Assembly: GCF_040958095.1 (NCBI RefSeq) | Contig: NC_091173.1 | Span: forward strand, 21,602,533-21,666,532 | From: Procambarus clarkii | Taxonomy: Eukaryota > Arthropoda > Malacostraca > Decapoda > Cambaridae | DNA: 64,000 nt | Direction of reading: 5' to 3' | Shown: one piece after another, positions 21,985 through 33,369 of the stretch | Layout: every line of letters begins with the position of its first letter | How positions within the stretch are numbered: the stretch's first letter is position 1 | The notes under the pieces: model-generated | Database searches by the model: none | Told to the model about the DNA's origin: nothing | The model's input: only the letters and a program-made list of their open reading frames with translations | Translations under genes and position numbers: made by a program

Positions 21985-24900
21985 ATGAGGATCAATTGTG
22001 AGGTTCTAGTAAGCAATAGAAAATTACCCTCTCTCAACATAAGCAATAAAAGAGGTGGCACAAGATCATCACTTGGGATTGGTCGTCCTCCAGGATCCAA
22101 GTCAGATGTGTCAAGCCTCTTTATTCACTTATGTACAGCTCAAAACAAACAAGGCACAAAATATAAGGTAACAGTATTCTTAATTTCATTACCACACTTT
22201 CTATAATTTCTTATTAAATAACCTGTTATTAAAGTAAGTTTGCATATATAATTTAAGATTAATGAAATGTAGGTATTAATTGAAATTGTTTGTCCAATTG
22301 GCATAAATGTGGTATTTGAGAATATATATGTGCTCAAAGCTGTCAGTAGGCTAGAATATTATGTAGTATTCTATAGTGCATTTAATATTATGAACACTCT
22401 TTCCTAAAGCCTAAAATAGTCATTTCTGTATAGAACCCCTCTGGCTCCCCAGAGCTTACTGGGCTAATATGTATGTATTAGACTGTGGCATTAGTCAATT
22501 CGATTGGAGTTCTATGCCTACCAGGGACCACGAGCCAGAACCTGGCCCCCCTCAGAGAGGCACGAGGAGCAATGGCCTATAGAAACCCCCATGTGGTTGG
22601 AAGCATTCCATTTCTGTCATCGACCGATTTAGGCACCCAGAAAGGTAGGCTGGTAAAGGTAAAAAAATCCTGAAACAAACACCACTTGGTTAAAAATTGC
22701 CAAAAGCCGAACAATCAAGCCAAACTCCCAATCTGAAAGCAAGCAAACAAGCATGATGTCACGACCGCCACCGTGCGGCTGTCTGCGCAGCTGTCTGCGC
22801 AGCTCCCCCCCTCCCCAGAAAGGGGAAGAGGAACCCCAGACCTCTGTGCCCGCTATCCAACCCCAGTTCTGAGGCTGATGTGTTGAGTGGCGGTCATTCG
22901 ACTCTGGTTCCTGTCTCTTTGGTTAGAGGTCACACAGTCAGCAGACAATGCTACCTCCCTCACCACCAAGATTACTCCTCCCACTACAGCGCTAATTTTC
23001 ACAACAATCCTGCTATTATCAGAATCCTGGTATTCTGGATTAGTAGGATCCAGAATACCAGGGCGTGTCTGCTCGCCCGGGTTGGCTCTTTCCCGGCTCG
23101 CCAGGTTTGGGTTCCTGGTTCCCTGGCGGATGTTCCTTCTGGTTCCTTGACAACCTTGGTTTCAGGCGCTGCTTGAAACTACATGCTGTGGCTTATTGCC
23201 TGTGTGCCACGGCCTCTGTGACCCTGGACACGCTTTGGGTTGACCCGGGTTCCCTTCGTCCCTGCTCCAGGGTTCGAGTCTCCCGGGTCATCTGCGGGGA
23301 TCATGTGATGTTGCCATTTGTTTTGCTTTCTGGTTCGGGCGTGTGGTTTCCACCTCACGGGTTTGTCCGTTTTTTTGTCCTTGGCTTTGGGTAGTTTACT
23401 CCGGGGAGCCGAAGGGGATCACCCCCCCCCCCAGAAAACCAGCAATATAATGAAACTCCATTTTCTAGGGAAGTCCCGGAGTCTCCCCGGCAATCCTCCC
23501 TCCCCACTGGTCGGCGGTGTTTCACATGTTTTTAACATCCAGCCTCAGAACTGCAGGGTGGATTGTCGTCTCGTCACATAAGCCGTGCCGCAGACATGCG
23601 GCACGGCTTATGTGACATCATGCTCGTTTGCCCGTTTTCATTTGGGGAGTTCTGTCCACCCGTTTGTCTATTTTTGTCGTTTTAACCAGAATAGGGGTTT
23701 GGTTTGGGGGTGCTTGCCTTTCTTGGGGCCTGTCCTGGTCGATGGCAGATATAGAATGCTCCAAACCCCTTGTGCATTTCTATAGACCATTGCTCCTCGT
23801 GCCTGTCTGAGGGAAAGGCCAGGTTCTGGCCGTGGTCCCTGGTAGGTCTAGAACTCCACCCACATCAACTGATGCCAAAAGTTAGGACTATCCCTATCAG
23901 CCTGGATAGCTCTAGTGATCTTCCAGAACTCACCCAGAAAATGGAGTTTGCCATATTTTGTATTTTGGAAAGGTTACTTTTATATTTGGTCTTTATAATG
24001 GTTGTTCTTATTATTTATAATTAAAAATGATTTAAAATTGTATTTGCTTTTCTAGATTGTTGGAAATATTGAGGCAGTATTTACAAAATGTGTCGGTGAA
24101 GGAAAATTTACAATTCGCTTCAAGGACCCAGCACATGATCTCTGCATTAAAGCTGATCCTGTTTTGGCTAAAAGCTTTCTACATACATGTAAGTTCATAT
24201 TGAAATTTACTGTTAAATGATTTTTGCAGGAAACTACAGAAGTAAGTAGTTTATTCAATCATGATTTGGCTATTTCTTAAGATCATACTGTATGAGTTCG
24301 CTTATTCGAATTTCACTTAACTGGATATTTGGGTTATTCAGCCAAAATTGCATCTGAATAATTTTCTGGCAAACTTCACAATATCCAGATAGGAATCCGG
24401 ATAACCAAAGGTTTGGCCGGATAACGTAGACTGGCACAAGAGTCTTAAGTCAAGTCTGGATAATTCTCTGGCAAAACTTCTCCATATCTGGATAGATATC
24501 CGAATAATGATATAGGTCTGTAATTGTTTCTGTTGATACTGCCACTTCCTCCGCCTTGAATATGTAGAAAGTGGTGGCCTATGTGATTAGTGCATTTTAA
24601 TGTTTTGTCACATATTTTACAAAATGTGGAATTAAGTTAATAGCAATCTTCATAATTTTCTATGTTGGCATGTTTAATTAATGTTTTACAAAATTGTAGC
24701 CCTATTGATAAACAAAAAGTTTAACAGATTACCAATGTGTTTTAACAAATTTTAATTCTGCAGTAAAGCTGGGACTCCAGAATAAAGACATTGACAAGCT
24801 TCATCTTTCCAATCTTGCTCCAGTAAAGCAAAGCCAAGTTGAAAAACCGAAGACAAAACTGATCATTGAAAGTAAACAAGATTATCCAATTACAACAGCT

Positions 24901-27900
24901 TTCCCATATTCTCTGGAGCTACTCAAGGCAAGTTAAACTAATAAGGTACTGCACATCATTTTATCAAAAGTTCTGTATATAAAGTATGTACAGTACAGTA
25001 GTTATGCAGACGATGAGTCACAATAACATGGCTGAAATATGTTGATCAGACCACACACTAGAAAGGGACGACGACATTTTGGTCCATCCTGGACCATTCT
25101 CAAGTTGATTGTAATGAGGAATGGAGGTGAAGGAAATAGAGAGGTGAGGAGAAGAAAATTTTAGAGGAAGAAAAAGCAAGGAAAGGTATGAAAGTTAATG
25201 TGTAATAAAGGGGGATAGTAATAGGAATAAGAACATAAGAACAAAGGCAACCGCAGAAGGCCCACTGGTCCACACGAGGCAGTTACTATTTATACTGCCC
25301 AATAAGAAGGAGAGAGTAATAGGAATAAGAAGGGGATAGTAATTGGAATTAGCAAGAGATCGTAAGAGAAAACAATGGAAAGAAAAAGAAAAAGGAAAGA
25401 GAAAGAAAGATAAATGGATGGGTAAGATTATGTTAGGTCATGTTTGTTAGAAAGTTTAGAGTATTTGAGTATATACTGTGAAAGGGAAGAGTCAACAGCA
25501 ACAAAGCCAGGACTCTAAGTTCATGTTGGGTACGTTGTGTATTAGAGCCGATTCAACGAGACGCAGAAAATGGCATTTCATTACATTCAATGCTTTTTTT
25601 TTTAATTTTTTAGTTTTATTAACTCGATACACTCCAACCTTCGACAGTCACAGATATTCTCTCATAGATATTAATGGAGGAATTCTTCTTTTTCTTTGCT
25701 TTTGATGACAGGATAATACTATTCTTTTTATTTCAGATTTGTGATGTTCAGCTAAACCGAGTTGAGAACCGTATAATAAAACTGAAAAGATTACACAGTT
25801 TAGACCTGAGTCACAATCTAATTAAGGAGTTGCCAACAAAAATGAATGAAATGCACTGTCTTTCAACGCTTCAATTGTCTTTTAACAACATTACACATAT
25901 CAATCATCAGCTCTTCAGTGGGAGACTCTCCCACACACTCCATTTTCTGGATCTGTCAAACAATAAGGCAAGTTGCAATCAAATAAGATTAGACTGGTTT
26001 TGTACAGTTTTTGAGTAAGGCACTTGGTAGTTTCCTTAGGCAAGTTCATGCTCTTCCCATAGACAGTTTTGCACTATCAGGGCTTTGGATACAGTGGGGA
26101 TACTGTATTTTCAGATGTCTGCACTGGGATATAGAATGCTCCAAATCACATGTGCATTTCTATGGGCCATTGCTCCTCGTGCCTCTCTGAGGGGGAGGGG
26201 GGGGGCAGGTTCTGGCTTGTGGTCCCCGGTAGGCCTAGAACTCCATTGTACATATCAACCTGTATAGCTCCGGGGAGCCTCCGGGACTCGCCCAGAAAAT
26301 GGCATTTCATTACATTCAACGCTGGTTTTTTGAAGTTGCTTAATTGCAGGAAGAGTGGGCTGGTTATTGAACATAAGCGATTTGCTATTAATAATTGCAA
26401 GCTTTGTCTGTCAAGAAATGTGGCTTTATTACAGATATTACTGGTATATTCATAATTAGTACATGTATATGGAGTGCACTGTATTATCTTTATTCATATA
26501 AATTTATTTTTTCTCTTTGCGTGTAGATTGAATACCTTCCACACACTTTGGGGCAGTTGCATAGTCTTGTCAGCTTGAGACTTGATGGGAATATTTTATG
26601 CAAACTTCCTGTCTCCTTAGGCAAGCTCACCAGACTCAGGTAAGGAAGTTAATTTTCTTGCTTGTATAATTATCGGAGCTGTAAATTCAGCACTCTTTGA
26701 TTACCATTTAACATTTTACCTTAAATTGCATATTATTTTCTGGGAGGTTCCTGAACTCGTCTAGCCAAACCTTAGGGAGATGCACCAGGCCTCAGACTCA
26801 CCCTTGCTTTCCAGGAGCATGGACGAGATTCTGGCTCTGCAAGGCAAGGTTAGCTTGGGGATCACAGATCAAACCAAAACTGAGGACACTTCCCAGAAAG
26901 CATAAGCAAACAAGCAAACTACTGCTTGAAGAAAGTTGCGTATCAGAAGGCAATGATTCAAACAATTATTGCTTCAATATAGACACCTTAACCATGATGC
27001 ACTTTGGTGATAAATAACCTAAAAAAGAAAATTATTCAGAAAACTAGATCTGGTCCAAAATGATACGATTCAGATTTTGGAGGTTACAGTGTGTAAAAAT
27101 GATAATCAAGCTATATAATATATATACGAATGTACATATATATATATATAATATATTATTACATTTGGTGATTATGTAAAGTTATGATAGAAAACGTATT
27201 GGATTTGTGTCTTCATTAAACTGTACAGTATAGTATATTTAATTTGATGATTGATGAAGATTAAGTCGCCACAAGAGGTGGCCCGTAGTTATTTGTGTTC
27301 AGTTTCTAACAAAGCACTTATTAATCTATTGTCCCATTTGTAATAGATACCTCACTGCTGGCAACAATAAGCTGGTTGAACTACCAGCTTCAATCAGGCA
27401 CCTTAAACTGGATTCTATGGATGTGTTTGGCAATCCATTCTCCAGCCCTCTTGGTCTAGTCAGAGACAGCATTACAGGAGTCCCATGTTTGAAAGAAATC
27501 TCATCTGCATACTGTGTTACAAGAGGGTAATATATTTGTTATTGATTTGTCATCCCTAGGTTTGGCTTATTTAGACAGTGTGGTTCCATGAATGTAGTGC
27601 ATGCATGTAGTGTAGTGCATTCACAATCTTTTTGTGGTAGCTTTGAACATAACCAGTTTAAAGATTATATATTTTTGTAATTTAAACTTGACACTATCTT
27701 ATTGTGCAAGGATGAATACTTTATCTGAACTTGATCATTCTCCTTCTAACATCTGTAAATGTACTCTCCAAAACAGTATAATATATTTTGTAAAAAAGTA
27801 TGTTGCATGATGCTATTGTTGTGATTTTTTGCCATCTTTCAGATTATGCCCCACTGCTGCAGAGATTCCAGCAACTTTAGTGGAATACCTTCAAGCTTGG

Positions 27901-28080
27901 GTGAAATGCCTCTGTGGCAAGATTTGTTATGAATCACACATTCTCGCATGCATATCTCTTAACCTTAAGCTGATAGCCTCTGGACTTATCATAGGCAATG
28001 TTTACCAAACGTCAGCCCCTGCTATTGCAACTCTGTGCTCTAAAAAATGTTTTGACAAGTTTTCTAAAACATGTTCCTAA
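21985..28080 (+). CDS. LRR1: LRR1: leucine-rich repeat substrate receptor of the CUL2 ubiquitin ligase
   Basis: Seven coding exons: 21985-22167, 24056-24188, 24764-24927, 25737-25967, 26527-26639, 27347-27526, 27843-28080, all joining in phase to 413 aa; human LRR1 is about 414. Residues 1-160 form the N-terminal domain ('MRINCEVLVSNRKLPSLNIS', like human MKLHCEVEVISRHLPALGL; 'FPYSLELLK' like FPYSLEHL). Leucine-rich repeats follow, e.g. 'LHSLDLSHNLIKELP' and 'LHFLDLSNNKIEYLP'. The C-terminus keeps paired cysteines ('CLCGKIC', 'CSKKC'), matching human CVCGRFC and CSLGC. In vertebrates and worms LRR1 directs CUL2-RBX1 to the CMG helicase at replication termination. The introns after exons 3 and 4 use GC donors (aag|gcaagt). 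An acceptor at 21960 implies a leader exon. An AATAAA lies at 28319, 240 bp after the stop. Confidence 0.93.
22435..23945. mobile_element. Long-inverted-repeat element with a large centre (LRR1 intron 1)
   Basis: The left arm (about 22435-22860) and right arm (about 23590-23945) carry the family landmarks in opposite orientation. The centre of roughly 730 bp is GC-richer than the host intron, contains a partial further terminus at about 23435-23490 ('ataatgaaactccattttct'), and a perfect 44-nt hairpin at 23573-23616. No transposase domain was recognised. A nested or composite insertion is likely. Confidence 0.6.
25055..25300. mobile_element. Decapod-type dispersed repeat fragments in LRR1 intron 3
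   Basis: Two recognisable pieces: a block around 'gacgacattttggtccatcc' at about 25070 and a block 'aagaacataagaacaaaggc' at about 25228, followed by 'agaaggcccactggtccaca'. I know both types as high-copy dispersed sequences in decapod genomes; this is from memory and cannot be checked here. Confidence 0.5.
26095..26330 (-). mobile_element. Right arm of the long-inverted-repeat family
   Basis: The landmarks are in right-arm order and it ends in the clean terminus 'atggcatttcattacattca' followed by 'acgctgg' near 26325. It lies in LRR1 intron 4. Its outer end matches the reverse complement of the left arm start at 18686 almost base for base. Confidence 0.65.
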
Positions 28081-28329
28081 TAATAGTACAGTTTCCCAAG
28101 TTTTGTTGCAAGACTAAGTTTTAATTTGCGCATGTTAGGTTGAATGGAGGAATGACAAGTGAAAATAATTTTAACTTTTTATTTTGTATGAATATACCAT
28201 ACTGTATAAGGTACTGTACCATACCTTAGCAGATCTAAAATAAGAACCAATCAATTGTAATAATTTGTAAGGCACAAATAATTAAGTACAAATAATAAAA
28301 GTGTTAATGATAAAGTAAAATAAATAATT

Positions 28330-29235
28330 TTCAAAGATGATATAGTTTTAATTTTGTGCCCCTCCCTGTCCAGCGCGTTGTTGCCGTGGAGGGGCTTGGT
28401 GGGCAGCTGCCGGAGTGCGATGCTCCTTAAGGCAGTCCTCTGCCCCTTTTGTCGCCTTATGCTCCTGCTGCTGTCCTCTCTAATTCTGCTGGACACCTTT
28501 TCCTTTTCCTTATGTTTCGTTTTTCTTCCCCCTCTTCTCGTATCTGCTTGTCGTTTCCTGCCGACCTTTTGCTTGTTTTGGTTATTCTTTTGGACTTCTT
28601 CTATTTTGACGCCTGGGTGCTTGAGGCATACTCTTGCACCCGTAGAACTGTAGTACCCAACGTCGCGAGCGAGGGGAACCTTTTATTGTCAATCCTCCTT
28701 TCGTCACTGAACCCGATCTCGACGAACTGACGGTTCTTAAGGTGGCGTTTGTGGGGTGTATACTTATGACACACCCCTAGGGGGCCCCGAGATGATCGGC
28801 GATAGCTTCCTGTTGGGTGTCTTGCCTCTAATTTTGGCTCCATGGCGGGTATGGGGGCACATTCGTGAACGAATGTTTTTCCTTTTCGTACCTATGTCGC
28901 ATTCTGTTCCTCTTTTACCTTCTCAGGCTCGTGGGGTGGGTGACCAAGCCCCCGAGTCGGACCATGTTGGAAGACCGGGCTCTGTAGCCCCCGCTGCGTT
29001 AGACCCCGATCTTGCTCCTCCTTTGACCTCTCTGACTACTCCCCTCGGCTCCCCTCCCTCCTCTGTGGTTGGGTCCCCCAAGCCCCCAGTGGTGACCACC
29101 TCGTCCCCTGGCACGGCTCAGTCTTTAGTTGTGACTACTGCGCCTTTTAACCCCTCTCTCTCTGGGGGTTCTCAACGTTGTTCCTTACTTAAACGCCGAT
29201 GCCGAAGTCCTTACTTAAAATGTATTTTATTGTTC
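28330..29235 (+). mobile_element. GC-rich repeat block, possibly a LINE 5' part
   Basis: About 900 bp of sharply higher GC than its surroundings, starting 250 bp after the LRR1 stop. It holds Pro/Ser/Thr-rich plus-strand frames, the longest 28756-29250 ('SVAPAALDPDLAPPLTSLTT' inside). Such low-complexity N-terminal segments are common in ORF1 of LINEs, but no zinc knuckle or RT follows. I cannot name the family. Confidence 0.35.
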
Positions 29236-29284
29236 ATATTGTCCATTTAATTACGATACCAAGATGAGAGTCACCTACCTTTCA

Positions 29285-29600
29285 TGTTTTAGTTTAGTTC
29301 ATTTATTATGCACCACATACCCATCTTGTGGGCGGTAGTGAAAAGGGTTACAGAGGCACATAATGGGCTCAGGGACTGAACCCCACAATTCATTTAGCTA
29401 AGCAAGTTACAATCTTGATGAGCTAGTTATAAAATTCAATATAAGTCGTCACATCAACAATGGGATCGAGATCGACCACAAGTACAGTTTCTAAATTAAG
29501 CAACTGACATGTGGAGAGCTAGTGTCACAATTTATATGTTTGTCCTGCACACCGCCCCCCATCCAGTGGGCAGCGGTGGATAGGTTACAATCACTTAATT
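29285..29600. repeat. Dispersed repeat, copy 1 (also at 38405-38570)
   Basis: The segment starting 'tttagttcatttattatgca' and including 'cccatcttgtgggcggtagt' and 'cacataatgggctcaggga' recurs nearly base for base at 38405-38570, with a reverse-strand fragment near 45930-46010 and a tandemly expanded piece at 38745-38970. Confidence 0.8.
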
Positions 29601-29694
29601 ACTACCTACAGTTTGCAAACTGGGGATATTTTGCCTTTCATGTTATGTAATTATAGCAGCATTTCACAAACACAGTTTGCAATACCTAAGATGT

Positions 29695-32600
29695 TTAGTA
29701 ATCATAATCATACTCGTAGTTATCAGGATCAAAATTGAAAATCTCTGCTAGTTCAGCATGACTAAAGTCTCCGTTTTCATAGAAGGACTTCAAGCGGTTG
29801 CGCACTTCGATGTCACTGAAGACATCAGGAAAGGGCGGGGGTTCGTATGGCTCCTCCCAGGTGGCGTCTGGCTCCTCCACCGAAGGGTGGTGGGGCTTGT
29901 GTGGGGTAGTGTCCCCAGCTTCAGTGACTTCCACACTTTGATAAGTCCTTCCTGTTCTTGGTAAAGCTGTTGTGGTGGGTGTAGTTGTTGTTGTGGTGGT
30001 GGGTGGAGTTGTTGTTGTGGTGGTGGATGGAGTTGTTGTTGTGGTGGTGGATGGAGTTGTTGTTGTGGTGGTGGGTGGAGCTGTTGTGGTGGGTGGAGCT
30101 GTTGTTGTTGTGGTGGGTGGAGCTGTTGTTGTTGTGGTGGGTGGAGCTGTTGTTGTTGTGGTGGGTGGAGCTGTTGTTGTGGTGGGTGAAGCTGTTGTTG
30201 TTGTTGTGGTGGGTGGAGCTGTTGTTGTGGTGGGTGGAGCTGTTGTTGTTGTGGTGGGTGGAGCTGTTGTTGTTGTGGGTGGAGCTGTTGTTGTGGTGGG
30301 TGGAGCTGTTGTTGTTGTGGTGGGTGGAGCTGCTGTTGTTGTGGTGGGTGGAGCTGTTGTTGTTGTGGTGGGTGGAGCTGTTGTTGTTGTGGTGGGTGGA
30401 GCTGTTGTTGTTGTGGTGGGTGGAGCTGTTGTTGTTGTGGTGGGTGGAGCTGTTGTTGTTGTGGTGGGTGGAGCTGTTGTTGTTGTGGTGGGTGGAGCTG
30501 TTGTTGTTGTGGTGGGTGGAGCTGTTGTTGTTGTGGTGGGTGGAGCTGTTGTTGTTGTGGTGGGTGGAGCTGTTGTTGTTGTGGTGGTTTGTGGAGTTGT
30601 TGTGGTGGTGGTAGTGGGTGGAGTTGTTGTTGTGGTGGTAGTGGGTGGAGTTGTTATTGCTGTAGTGGTGGATAGAGTTGTTGTTGTAGTGGTTGTAGGT
30701 GTTGCTATTGTTCTGGGTGAAGTTGCTGTGATGGTTATGGGTGGAGTTGTTGTGGGTGTTGTTATTGTTGTGGGTGTTCTTATTCTTCTAGGTGAAGTTG
30801 TTGTGGTGGTTGTGGGTGGAGTTGTTGTTGTGAAGGGAGTTGTTATTGTTGCTGTTGTAGTGGGCAGAGTTAAGGGAGTTGTTGTTGTTGTTGTGGTGCT
30901 GGGTGTAATTATTGTTGTTGCTGCTGTGGGTGAAGTTGTTATTATTGTGGTGGTTGTGGGTGGAGTTGTTGTTGTGGCTGTGTTGGGAGTTGTTATTGCT
31001 GTGGGTGGAGTTGTTATGGTTGTAAAGAGAGATGTTATTGTTGTAAGTATTGTGGGTGTTGTTGTGGTTGTTGGTTGTGCAGTTATGATTATTGAGGGTT
31101 CTCCTGATGCAAATTTTGTCGTGGTTGTAAATGGTGAGAGTTCCCATGATGGAGATTCAGTCGTGGTTGTCGCGGGTTCTGTTGTTGCTGTTGCAAGCTC
31201 CGTTGACTTCGCAACACCTTCACCGATCTTTTTATCATCTAGATCTGCATCAAGGATTTCTCCAGCTGGAAGACAGACATCGCAGCGCTCAGCTGAACGA
31301 AAACTCTCATCTGTAACATTTTTATCCTCTTCTGTGTCCTCAATTGAACGGGAACCCTCGTCTGTAACATCTTTACCCTCTTCTGTGTCCTCAACTGAAC
31401 GGAAGACCTCTGTAACCACCTTGCCCTCTTCTGTGACTTCGAGTCCAGGGAGGCCATCATCCCCATCATTAGGGACATCGAGTGCTTTGCCTTCAGCGTC
31501 CTCTGCTACAGTATGTAAGGAAGCAGACTTGTTTGCTAGAAGGCCTTCGTTCTGGAGTACTTCACTAACAGATAAAGAATTATTTTCCACGGAGGAGCCA
31601 GCTATCCTGTTACCCATGAAGCTGATATTGATGCCCAGTTTTTTCATGAGTGCCAAGGCCTTCTCATCCCCAGCTTCCAATTTCGTCTTCAGGCGGTTGG
31701 TCACAATACGAAATTTTTCATCAGCGCCAGTAAATCTTAAACGTATTTTACCAAATCCTTCTTTGACAGCGGTGCCAAAGCGTTGTGCTCCCTTTTTAAT
31801 AGAACGACCTGCGCTCAGAATTCCTTCTTTGGTAGCATTTCCTCCAGCGATGAAGACTTTCCCAACAGCTGCTAATCCGACGTCGTATGTCCGCCTCGCT
31901 CCTACGAACTCTGTCTTTACTTTCTTAGCGGCTTTAGAGATCTTGTTTTTTACAGATGAATACAGTAACTTCCATTTACTGGGTTTCGGTGTGGTGGTGA
32001 TGGAGAAAGTGGTGCCCATTTTTTGAGGAGGTACTGTGGCAGCATCGAGTCCCACCGTTGTTTCGTCGCTCTGAAATGCCGTCAACACTTAGTATCTATT
32101 TTGGATTATATTAATACAGAATAGCAAACTTGTATGTAAAGTAACTGTAAAGATATGATTTCTTGTTGTTGGGGACAAGAAGCCTATAGGCTTATTAAGG
32201 TCTCCCTAGGTTAAAGCCTGACATCTCTTAGGTTGCAATCCACAACAGTTGCCTTGCTCACAGGTACATATTTGCTGCTAGGTGAACAGATACATCAGGT
32301 TTAAGGAAACGAGCCCGGGAGTGAAACTCGTGTCTAGTTTGTTATGAGCCGACTGCGCTAATAACTACAATATAGGTCATTGTTTGAAGTCCATATAATG
32401 TAGGGTGAAATATACTTCTAAAAATGTTACAACCTGCTTAACGCGGGCTGCGATACCTTCTTATTGTGAGAGGGAAGCCACCATCTCCATCTGTTTGGTC
32501 CCTTAGTGGTGGGTGTCGGCGCTGACGCCGAAGTGGTCACGCTGTGTGGTGGTCGCGTGGTGTGGCTGCTCTCTTGCTCTCTCGCCGCACTTGCTTCCTT

Positions 32601-33322
32601 CTTCCCCTGCAATGCCACCAGTTCACATACTTTCTGCTTCTGGTCATACATATCCAAGCACGAGTTTGTTATATGCAACTTGAGAAGCAGTCACAAGAGA
32701 ACAGATTGGAGTTGAACATGGTAATAATTTACATAATTATTGGTGACGAGGATGTGAATTTTGAAAGTAGTAAGAATCTGTGAAATTGAAGTTAGATCAA
32801 ACAGAAATTGAAGTTAAAATAAAACAATACGAGAGTAGGTTTTGATGTTCAATAGTAAATTTGAGGGATGAGAGAATTTGTCCATGAAAGATGATAAGAA
32901 TGGCAACGATCCGGAGAGAATGAAATATGAGATAAACGTATAAAAGGCGAGATAAAGTACAAATAATTACAATACATTTAAAGACCTGAGTGGATGACAT
33001 TCTAGATAAGGGGTTACAAAATTACGTCACAATTTATAGGTGAAGCTAGGAACATTAGTTTTCCTATTCGTATAGAAAATGCAGAATGAAGCGAGCAGAC
33101 AAATGAGACCGGGGTGATTATGCTGGTGATAAGGGTTTAATAGATAATGAGCTACCAAATACTTACCCAAAACCAGAGGAGTTGGCGCCTCCCCTGACCT
33201 GACAACCGGGACTCATCTCCGGAGGACGACGCCAGTTGGACTTTGGGTCTTGAAGGCCGAGCCTGAAGGTGGGTGGCCAGAAGCATCACCGCCACCCACG
33301 CCCACACCGCCCACATCCGCAT
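29695..33322 (-). CDS. Secreted Thr-rich mucin-like protein, three exons, family unknown
   Basis: Exons 33322-33167, 32606-32457 and 32070-29695 join in phase 0 with GT-AG introns to about 893 aa. The first has a signal peptide (MRMWAVWAWVAVMLLATHLQA) and ends 'RRQLLWFW'. The second ends 'RWRWWLPSHNKK'; an upstream acceptor at 32639 would add 11 codons including one Cys. The third opens with a Lys-rich segment (about residues 134-157, 'KWKLLYSSVKNKISKAAKKV'), then a region with N-glycosylation sites (NAT, NIS, NNS, NKS), three acidic repeats of about 17 aa ('VEDTEEGKDVTDEGSRS') and a CDVC pair near residues 365-368. About 370 residues of Thr/Pro repeats (TTTTAPP) follow, then a 90-aa tail ending DPDNYEYDYDY. 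The Thr block is expected to be densely O-glycosylated. No domain family was recognised; an extracellular or cuticular role is possible. Confidence 0.75.
32165..32350 (-). mobile_element. Degenerate tRNA-SINE body
   Basis: The tract 'tttgctgctaggtgaacaga' and flanks are the reverse complement of the body of the SINE at 19222-19490 ('tgttcatctagcagtaaata'). It lies in the intron between exons 2 and 3 of the mucin-like gene. Confidence 0.55.
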
Positions 33323-33369
33323 CTGGAAGATAAGTGTCAGGTCGCCTGCTGTTAGATTCATGTTATTTC

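Noticed and set aside
29972-32026. 684-codon Val-rich open frame on the plus strand
   Set aside because: It is the antisense of the Thr-repeat exon of the mucin-like gene: the ACA/ACC codons for Thr read as GTT/GTG Val on the other strand. The minus strand has the signal peptide, splice sites and non-repeat domains.
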